Source: a virus. Taken from it: 64,000 nt of DNA. Made by a program: the position numbers and the translations under genes. Shown in pieces: positions 18,258-24,403 of this stretch; the first letter of the stretch is position 1, and every line of letters begins with the position of its first letter. The notes beneath the pieces were generated by a model, which saw only the letters and a program-made list of their open reading frames with translations, had not been told where the DNA came from and ran no database searches. The stretch is taken from positions 62,001 through 126,000 of IMG/VR virus record IMGVR_UViG_3300020220_000008; one strand, 5' to 3'.

Positions 18258-19088
18258 TTATTTAAATTTAGTTTTTTTTCCACCTCCTGTATGATAAATA
18301 TCTAATCCTGATTCATCATCAAAATTTCTTTTCATCGCTCGAACGTTTTTTAAATCATCATCTGAAAATCCAATATATGGAGTAAAGTGATTACTTATTT
18401 TGTTCTTCAGATAAGCCTTTTCTTGTAGTCTTTGAGATAGTGTCCTAATATACTCCATAAACTGTTTCATCGCACTTACTTTAAGTTCTTCAGGATTCGC
18501 AGCAGAACCCTCACCGAAAGTGACAGGATGATACTTACACATTTCTAAATAAGATTGGATCAATTCTTCATCGGACAAATCTTCCTCATCATTTATTTCA
18601 CGATATTTTCGAAGATTTTTTACTAACTTATCTTTATCTAATCCATGTTTATTTTTTTTTATAAGTTGATATATTGTAGTTTTAAATATACTTGGTGTGT
18701 GTCCTCTTGCGGTAATTATTGAAAAAATTGATCCGTTATTTACTGCCTCCACAAAATCGGGCCAAGCAGGACCTACAGGTGAATTCATAGAATCAATCAA
18801 AAATTGATCATCATATGTTACACCAAACTCTATGTAATCATCTTTTGCCGTACCGATTATAGTATGTCCTTTATAATTAAAAGGTTTTTTTCCTACAATT
18901 TCTCTATATTTAGCAAAATCTTTTGTGGTCATACCAACAACATTTCCTTCATCATCCTTTAGACGGATAAAAGTTGGCATATACATTAAATTATCATCCC
19001 AGTCAAACGCATAATATTTCATTGTTGGTGTCAGTTGGTCTTGTATTATTTCTGATATAATACCTCTTACTAATTTTTTATAGTCCAT
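18258..19088 (-). CDS. HAD-superfamily hydrolase-like protein in the tail module
   Basis: A 276-residue protein with HAD motifs in order: motif I YAFDWDDNLMYMPT (DxDxN, nucleophile Asp and acid/base Asp at about residues 29 and 31), motif II ITARGHT near 122-128, and an acidic motif IV candidate, IGFSDDDLKNV, near residue 245. Between them is a helical, highly charged cap of about 110 residues. HAD enzymes of phages often act as phosphatases on nucleotides or nucleic-acid ends; the substrate here cannot be told. It sits between sheath and tube, normally adjacent genes in T4, and has two TATTTAT boxes just upstream. A virion-associated or moron-like role is possible. Confidence 0.7.
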   Translation of the reverse strand: MDYKKLVRGIISEIIQDQLTPTMKYYAFDWDDNLMYMPTFIRLKDDEGNVVGMTTKDFAKYREIVGKKPFNYKGHTIIGTAKDDYIEFGVTYDDQFLIDSMNSPVGPAWPDFVEAVNNGSIFSIITARGHTPSIFKTTIYQLIKKNKHGLDKDKLVKNLRKYREINDEEDLSDEELIQSYLEMCKYHPVTFGEGSAANPEELKVSAMKQFMEYIRTLSQRLQEKAYLKNKISNHFTPYIGFSDDDLKNVRAMKRNFDDESGLDIYHTGGGKKTKFK

Positions 19089-19103
19089 AATAATAAATAT
19101 TCT

Positions 19104-19110
19104 ATAAATA
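19104..19110 (-). promoter_or_regulatory. TATTTAT box upstream of HAD-like gene
   Basis: Sense-strand TATTTAT 15 nt before the ATG at 19088. A second copy at 19093-19099 is only 4 nt from the ATG. The distal copy abuts the sheath terminator. Confidence 0.45.
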
Positions 19111-19138
19111 AAAAAAAGGGGAACTAATGTCCCCCTTT
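19111..19138 (-). terminator. Rho-independent terminator after sheath gene
   Basis: Minus-strand stem GGGG (19131-19134, extended by the flanking AAAGG/CTTT side) and CCCC (19118-19121) around a 9-nt loop, followed by seven T (plus-strand A run 19111-19117). It lies 18 bp past the sheath stop. Confidence 0.8.
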
Positions 19139-19155
19139 CATTTTAATTAACCACA

Positions 19156-22100
19156 CTAAATGTTTTCGAAAGATGCTCCTGTTGGAGTAATATAGAATGT
19201 AATGTCAATGAATTCGAGAGACCTTGTTGGTTTGATGTAAATTTTTCCTGTTAATTGGTTTCTATCAATATCTTCAGGATCGCTTGAAACTGTAACTCTG
19301 AAGTCAAATAAACCTCGATCTCTTCTAATTGAGTCTAAAATTGGATTAACTGCGTTTAGGAAGTCTTGTCTAACTTGTGCGTCGTTCTGTTCGAACAATA
19401 ATCGTACTGAAACCGCTGAAATTAACTTACGTGCTTGTAACAATAATCTTCTAACATTGATTCTATCAAGAGCGGATTCTCGTAATTGTAGTGTTTTGTT
19501 ACCCCATATTACAGTTCCTACGTCAGAATAAGTTGCAATTGGATTAATTCTACCAACATATAAAATGTCTCTATCCTCTTGAGTCAATTTTTTACGAGCT
19601 TTGATACAATTAACTATACCTCTAGTATATCCTGCTGCCGCAAACCATGGAAAGGCAATATTATCTGTTAAGGCTAAGTTTCTTGTTACTTCAGCTGTTG
19701 GTGGGATATAAATTTGAGTGTTATTTACACTATCTCTTGTCAATACCCACGGATAATAAGTTGCCGTATAGTTTGAATCAATTCCTGTATTTTCTAAATT
19801 ATCAACCGCTTCTGTTGGGTAAATGAAACCGTCGATACCAGTTACAGTTGGTAAATATAAATCATAATCGGGCGTTGTACATACATACAAAGAATCCGCT
19901 CTGTTAAATTCTATCATTTGAACTGCATCCTCAACTAAGTTACTATTATTTAAATAATCAATACCGGGTGTCACAAAAAGATTTATATTTACTGCTTCAG
20001 GATTCGAAAAAGTTTGTTGTCCTAATAAGTATGCGTAGTAGTCGGTGTTTGCAAAATTCTGAGTTCCATCTCCCAAAGAAATTTCTTTAAAAGCTCCCCA
20101 ACCCGTCGCGTTAGGGTATCTACTCGATGGACAAGCTCCTCGTAGATAACCGGCTCTACCAATTTGAAATCTATCTTCGTTTGTTCTGTATTCTCTATAT
20201 ATATCCCACCCATCAAATCCACCTTGTACTAAGAATGTGAATTTACGTGCGAATAATCTATAATATGTATTTGTTGGTAATTCAGGTTCAGTTATGAAAG
20301 CAGAGTTACCACAGACAAATCTTGGAGACCCACTTGTTGAAAATTCAGGACCAAGTGTTAAACCACTTGCATTTATGTCCATGTGGAAACCTGCAGATCT
20401 GTAATTGAACGGAAGACCATCAATATCACAAGAATTTAAAGGATTTCGCTTACCAACATGTTCGAAAAATGCAGGATCCCAACCTAGATTATTAGAAATA
20501 CCTAAGTAAGTTCTTCTCACGTTGTCTCCTGGACTTACCAACGAATCGTCATTACCTGAAGATAAACCAAATGGTGGATTGTAAATTACCTCACCAGGGA
20601 AGTCATATTTACCTTTGATAATTGGGAAAGGTGATTTTGCGCCTGCATAATTTCTAAAGTTAAACCCGTTAAATCCGCAAGGAAGTGCGTCAATTGGAGC
20701 GTCTTCATTCATTTCAACCATTACATATTTTGAATTCAAAATGTATTCCCCATCAAGAGTACCAATTTTATTTGCAATAAAGTTGTTCTGTCCAGGATCC
20801 ATTGTACAATTTGTAAATTTTTCTAAAACTACAGGGTTTGCATCGGTATCAAAATAGTCACGAATTAACACATCAAATGTTAAATTATTATAGGTTTGAT
20901 TGATCAACGATATTTTAATCAAAGTGTTTGCCGCATCACCATCAGAAATTGTATAAAATCTAAATAAATCGTAAACTTTGTTACCACGTAATTCAGAAAC
21001 AACATATGGAGAAACTGGTGTTTGCCATCTATCTAAATACCAACCAATCGAATTAGGGTCTCCACTTTGAGCAGAGTCTAACTCTATAAAATTGGGGTTA
21101 AGGCCTCGTATATAACCCTTTCTCCAAGAATAATTTAACCACGATTGGAAAACTTCTTCATTGAACAAAGGAACTTCGATTCTTGGTTTTTGAAAATTAG
21201 AAATCCCAAATACTTTACTAATATATTCAGGATCGTTTTGTGATAAAGATGTTTCGAATGAAAAATTTGTTCCGAATTTGTCTGTACAATTGACTGCGAA
21301 TGTTAAATAGGGATTTTTAAGAACCCCTATATATTTACCTGTCATATCCAAACTAGCGTCCGTAATTCCTGTTACTGAATAAAGTGGATTTGTATCTGTG
21401 GTGTAAGTTGAAATACCTCTTGACCTTAATGTCGCAACAACAACATTGTCGTAATCAACGTAAGACGTTCCTGTAAAGTAGTATATTTTACCAACAATAG
21501 TTCCCGCATAACATTGTATATTCACAGGAGTTGGGGTTGGTGTTGGTGATACAAAAGGAGAGGGAGTTATACATGGATTTACCGCAGATGGTGTTGGTGT
21601 TGGTGATGCACTCGCCTGTGGTGTTGGTGTTGGGAAAGGAAAATATGCTGTTAAACCAGAAATTAAAGTAGAGAACGAAAAACCAGTATAGTTGGTATTG
21701 CCCATGTTATTAAACAAAGAGTAATACCATGAATCGTTAAACGATGACTCCAAATTAGTATCATCCAATGACACTGAAGGAACTTCGAAAACATTTGTTT
21801 CTGCCGTCCAACCAGCCCCATTTAAAATATTATAATCACCAGTATCAATTGATCCAAAATAAGCAATTTGTTCATCCTCAGCCAAATATGGGTTATTACT
21901 TGTAATTACATTGAAAATTAAATTATTGATTTGAGTTTCCAATGTTGAAGTATCCCCATTGAATTCTTCATACTGTTCTGTGAGAATCGATTGAATTTCG
22001 TAAGGAAAATTTGCTTGAAAGCCAATAGTCGAAGTTGAGTTAGTGCAAGCCGTAAAAGGTACTGAAAACACTAACTCTTTAGGTATAACACAAACATTTT

Positions 22101-22506
22101 CACAGGTATTGAAGTTAGTGATAGAACTCAAGCACCAAATACCTATTGTGGATGGATCAACATTAGCCGAAGTTGTGATCGACCAAGATGGTCCAGCATC
22201 GTAACCTGATAACCCTAAAATTCGTGTTACAAATAATTGGTTTGATTGTTGTAGATATGCTTTTGCAATATATGATGCCTCAAATTTTGGAATTTGTGTA
22301 TTTACAAATTTTTCAGGTGAAGTCCCTCCGAATACTGTTTGGAATTCATTGAAATTTGTTATGAAAATAGGTTCGAATGCTGGACCTATTAAAGTTTCAC
22401 CTACTATACCTAATGTAGTTACTCCCACACTTTGAGATACGAAACTCAAATCAACTTCAGAAGTATATACTCCAGGTGAAACGAAAACTTTACTGTTTGT
22501 TGGCAT
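19156..22506 (-). CDS. 18: Contractile tail sheath protein, gp18-like, with Pro-Thr insert
   Basis: A 1116-residue sheath protein, against 659 in T4 gp18. The N-terminus is sheath-like (FVSPGVYTSEVDLSFVSQSV), and the C-terminal ~130 residues hold the conserved core: YVGRINPIATYSDVGTVIWG, NVRRLLLQARKLISAV and an acidic/hydrophobic end strand. The extra length is in the middle. A Pro-Thr-rich stretch at residues about 292-327 (FPFPTPTPQASASPTPTP and VSPTPTPTPVN) precedes an inserted domain at about 328-420 that probably projects from the tail surface. Similar Pro-Thr linkers recur in other virion genes here. It has its own terminator and a TATTTAT box 32 nt upstream. Confidence 0.9.
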   Translation of the reverse strand: MPTNSKVFVSPGVYTSEVDLSFVSQSVGVTTLGIVGETLIGPAFEPIFITNFNEFQTVFGGTSPEKFVNTQIPKFEASYIAKAYLQQSNQLFVTRILGLSGYDAGPSWSITTSANVDPSTIGIWCLSSITNFNTCENVCVIPKELVFSVPFTACTNSTSTIGFQANFPYEIQSILTEQYEEFNGDTSTLETQINNLIFNVITSNNPYLAEDEQIAYFGSIDTGDYNILNGAGWTAETNVFEVPSVSLDDTNLESSFNDSWYYSLFNNMGNTNYTGFSFSTLISGLTAYFPFPTPTPQASASPTPTPSAVNPCITPSPFVSPTPTPTPVNIQCYAGTIVGKIYYFTGTSYVDYDNVVVATLRSRGISTYTTDTNPLYSVTGITDASLDMTGKYIGVLKNPYLTFAVNCTDKFGTNFSFETSLSQNDPEYISKVFGISNFQKPRIEVPLFNEEVFQSWLNYSWRKGYIRGLNPNFIELDSAQSGDPNSIGWYLDRWQTPVSPYVVSELRGNKVYDLFRFYTISDGDAANTLIKISLINQTYNNLTFDVLIRDYFDTDANPVVLEKFTNCTMDPGQNNFIANKIGTLDGEYILNSKYVMVEMNEDAPIDALPCGFNGFNFRNYAGAKSPFPIIKGKYDFPGEVIYNPPFGLSSGNDDSLVSPGDNVRRTYLGISNNLGWDPAFFEHVGKRNPLNSCDIDGLPFNYRSAGFHMDINASGLTLGPEFSTSGSPRFVCGNSAFITEPELPTNTYYRLFARKFTFLVQGGFDGWDIYREYRTNEDRFQIGRAGYLRGACPSSRYPNATGWGAFKEISLGDGTQNFANTDYYAYLLGQQTFSNPEAVNINLFVTPGIDYLNNSNLVEDAVQMIEFNRADSLYVCTTPDYDLYLPTVTGIDGFIYPTEAVDNLENTGIDSNYTATYYPWVLTRDSVNNTQIYIPPTAEVTRNLALTDNIAFPWFAAAGYTRGIVNCIKARKKLTQEDRDILYVGRINPIATYSDVGTVIWGNKTLQLRESALDRINVRRLLLQARKLISAVSVRLLFEQNDAQVRQDFLNAVNPILDSIRRDRGLFDFRVTVSSDPEDIDRNQLTGKIYIKPTRSLEFIDITFYITPTGASFENI

Positions 22507-22538
22507 TTTTGAAAAGTCTTTATTTATTTATTTTTACT

Positions 22539-22545
22539 ATAAATA
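22539..22545 (-). promoter_or_regulatory. TATTTAT box upstream of sheath gene
   Basis: Sense-strand TATTTAT 32 nt before the sheath ATG at 22506, with an AT-rich leader containing further TAAA repeats. Confidence 0.4.
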
Positions 22546-22601
22546 TTGCAATTTTTTGTAAAAACTTTACATTGATCAAAATATTTATACTTTGGTAGGA
22601 T

Positions 22602-22623
22602 TTTATTCTGCCTTTATTCTACC
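22602..22623 (+). promoter_or_regulatory. Tandem 11-bp repeat, candidate operator
   Basis: Two head-to-tail copies of TTTATTCTRCC (22602-22612 with G, 22613-22623 with A) end 6 bp before the ATG of the small ribbon-helix-helix-like gene. An 11-bp period puts both on the same DNA face, as in many RHH operators. The preceding GGTAGG (22594-22599) also pairs with the final CTACC. A TATTTAT box lies at 22582-22588. Confidence 0.45.
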
Positions 22624-22629
22624 TATGTT

Positions 22630-22791
22630 ATGAAAGATCCGAAGAAAATAAAAAATCTTAAAATAGATGCAGAAGTTCACAATGTGTTAAAAAAATATTG
22701 TGATAAACGAGGTGTTAAAATGTATAAATTTTTGGAAAATTTAATTTTAGAAAAATGTAAAGAAAAAAAAGATATTTACGGAGAATTTTAA
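22630..22791 (+). CDS. Small ribbon-helix-helix-like DNA-binding protein
   Basis: A 53-residue basic protein encoded against the direction of the tail module, between the sheath gene and the tail-completion gene. Its pattern is that of the CopG/Arc ribbon-helix-helix fold: a short beta strand (IKNLKIDAEV), helix A (HNVLKKYCDKRG) and helix B (KMYKFLENLILEKCKEK). Such proteins dimerise and insert the paired strand into the major groove. The tandem 11-bp repeat ending 6 bp before the start suggests autoregulation. The last 4 bp overlap the end of the convergent gene. The fold call rests on pattern alone. Confidence 0.6.
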   Translation: MKDPKKIKNLKIDAEVHNVLKKYCDKRGVKMYKFLENLILEKCKEKKDIYGEF

Positions 22792-23831
22792 ATTAAAATT
22801 TGTACAAAAGATATTTCAGATTCCAATCCAAGATTTAATTTAGTAACATCAATTTTTAAAGTGTCATCCGTATTAATCTGAATTAATGTAACGTCGTCAC
22901 CATAGTACTGATCATTAATATATACTGAATAACTTATAATGTTAACTGTGTTTTGAAAATTCAAATTACATGTATATTCAAAAAAATATTCTCGTGATAA
23001 GTTTCCTATAGGATAGTTAAGTGTTATTATTTGTGGTTGAACAGGATCTTGTTTTTTTTGGGGTCTTTTTATTGGTCTTTGATCTACTTCATACATTTGG
23101 ATAGTTCTTGATATCGCAGGACTGACCTCAAATTTATTTTCATCGATTAAAAACCCCATCATTGTAAAATCATACTTTTGAATATAGTATTTTCTTTTTT
23201 CTAAATCCATTACAGACTCGTCCGTGAATGAATCATTAATAATTGGAATATAATGTCCGTTTATTGTTTGATACGCTTGTCTTGAAGCAAAAGTTTCCAT
23301 TACTCTTTGATTTAATGTATTAACCTCTCTCATTCTATTACAAACTATTGCAACTGAGTATTTTAAATCGATAGGAAGTGGTTGTGGTATTTTATAAATG
23401 TCAGATCCTACAACATTTCCATTCCATGTTGGTACTTGCATATAATAATACATTCTTCTATTAGGAATACCATACATCACCGCAGGGTTGTTTCCGTATT
23501 TAACTTCAGGGTTTCTAATAACCGTAATAAAGGGTGGTTCTAAGTTCTTATCGATATTTTGTAAGTCCCATGTTTCAACAAACTGAGACCAATTTTGAGT
23601 TGTTACTAATATATCAACAACAGGTATATTAATTCCTTCAGAAACAATTTTGAATTTTTCTTTTACAAAATCCAAAAATCCACGATCCAAATCTGTATGA
23701 AGAAGCGATTTAGGAAGATAAGTTCCATCTTTGGTAATCATATCTTTGATTTGTTCCCTTCTTGGTAAAAGAGTTTTTGGGTAAGTCAAAGGTAATGTAG
23801 GTTTAACAGGTCCTTTCTTTGGTATTGCCAT
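22788..23831 (-). CDS. Tail completion/terminator protein, possibly gp15-like
   Basis: A 347-residue protein. The first ~245 residues form one domain with a 'W-x-x-F-x-x-x-W' segment (TTQNWSQFVETWDLQNID) and RNPEVKYGNNPAVMYGIPNR; the last ~90 are beta-rich, after a basic Pro-Gln linker (RPIKRPQKKQDPVQPQ). It lies between a gp14-like neck protein (TAATG overlap) and the sheath, which is where T4 places its tail-completion gene 15 (272 aa). The assignment depends mostly on position and size. The C-terminal beta domain looks like an addition. Confidence 0.55.
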   Translation of the reverse strand: MAIPKKGPVKPTLPLTYPKTLLPRREQIKDMITKDGTYLPKSLLHTDLDRGFLDFVKEKFKIVSEGINIPVVDILVTTQNWSQFVETWDLQNIDKNLEPPFITVIRNPEVKYGNNPAVMYGIPNRRMYYYMQVPTWNGNVVGSDIYKIPQPLPIDLKYSVAIVCNRMREVNTLNQRVMETFASRQAYQTINGHYIPIINDSFTDESVMDLEKRKYYIQKYDFTMMGFLIDENKFEVSPAISRTIQMYEVDQRPIKRPQKKQDPVQPQIITLNYPIGNLSREYFFEYTCNLNFQNTVNIISYSVYINDQYYGDDVTLIQINTDDTLKIDVTKLNLGLESEISFVQILI

Positions 23832-24346
23832 TATAATCCTCTAAATTCATTTGGTCCAACAGGAGCCGCGATTATGGTCTTGAAAAAAGGTTTGAACCCT
23901 TTATACGTATGTTTTGTATCAGATACAACTCGACCATCATTAACAACCGTATAATAACGAACAAAATTTTCACTATCGTAATAACCAACGTAGTCTCCAA
24001 AATCAATATCTATTTGTAAATCTTGTAAAGTTTTCAAATAAACCGATATTGTAATGTTTCCTGGCTCAACCTGATCCATTTTTGTTGATGTCCCAATAAA
24101 TTTGTTTTCGGGGGCTGCGATAGTTACTTGAGCATTAAACTCAACGGGGGGTAAAAATTTTATTCCGTCACTAACAACTTCACCATAAACATCATCGGTT
24201 TTAATTTTGTTTGTATCAATTTTATATAAAACACAAGTGTAATTCATGTCACCAATTAACCACTCTTGACCCATACCAATCTCAAGTTCAAAGTCTTTAT
24301 CTCCAAAAAATTTACCAAGTCTTGTTATTGGAACATTACTCTTCAT
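23831..24346 (-). CDS. Neck protein, possibly gp14-like
   Basis: A 171-residue protein. The segment VLYKIDTNKIKTDDVYGEVV, followed by KFLPPVEFNAQVTIA, resembles the 'Y-K/E-x-D-x-x-x-T-x-D-x-Y-G-E' block of T4-type neck proteins (T4 gp14 is 256 aa). The remainder is beta-rich. Its stop overlaps the next ATG as TAATG, so it is coupled to the putative tail-completion gene. A TATTTAT box lies 15 nt upstream and is shared, in divergent orientation, with the helicase gene. It is the first gene of the minus-strand tail module. Confidence 0.55.
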   Translation of the reverse strand: MKSNVPITRLGKFFGDKDFELEIGMGQEWLIGDMNYTCVLYKIDTNKIKTDDVYGEVVSDGIKFLPPVEFNAQVTIAAPENKFIGTSTKMDQVEPGNITISVYLKTLQDLQIDIDFGDYVGYYDSENFVRYYTVVNDGRVVSDTKHTYKGFKPFFKTIIAAPVGPNEFRGL

Positions 24347-24361
24347 TATATTGTTTTATTG

Positions 24362-24373
24362 ATAAATATTTAT
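24362..24373. promoter_or_regulatory. Divergent TATTTAT boxes between neck gene and helicase
   Basis: The segment ATAAATATTTAT holds a minus-sense TATTTAT (24362-24368), 15 nt from the neck gene ATG, and a plus-sense TATTTAT (24367-24373), 30 nt before the presumed helicase start. The two overlap by 2 bp. Confidence 0.45.
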
Positions 24374-24403
24374 TTTATTGTTATTTTTAGTAAAAGACTT
24401 GGA

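Noticed and set aside
24266-24403. N-terminal extension of the helicase frame over the divergent neck gene
   Set aside because: The extension is hydrophobic, lies over another gene's coding region and promoter boxes, and has no counterpart in helicases. A start near 24404 is more likely.
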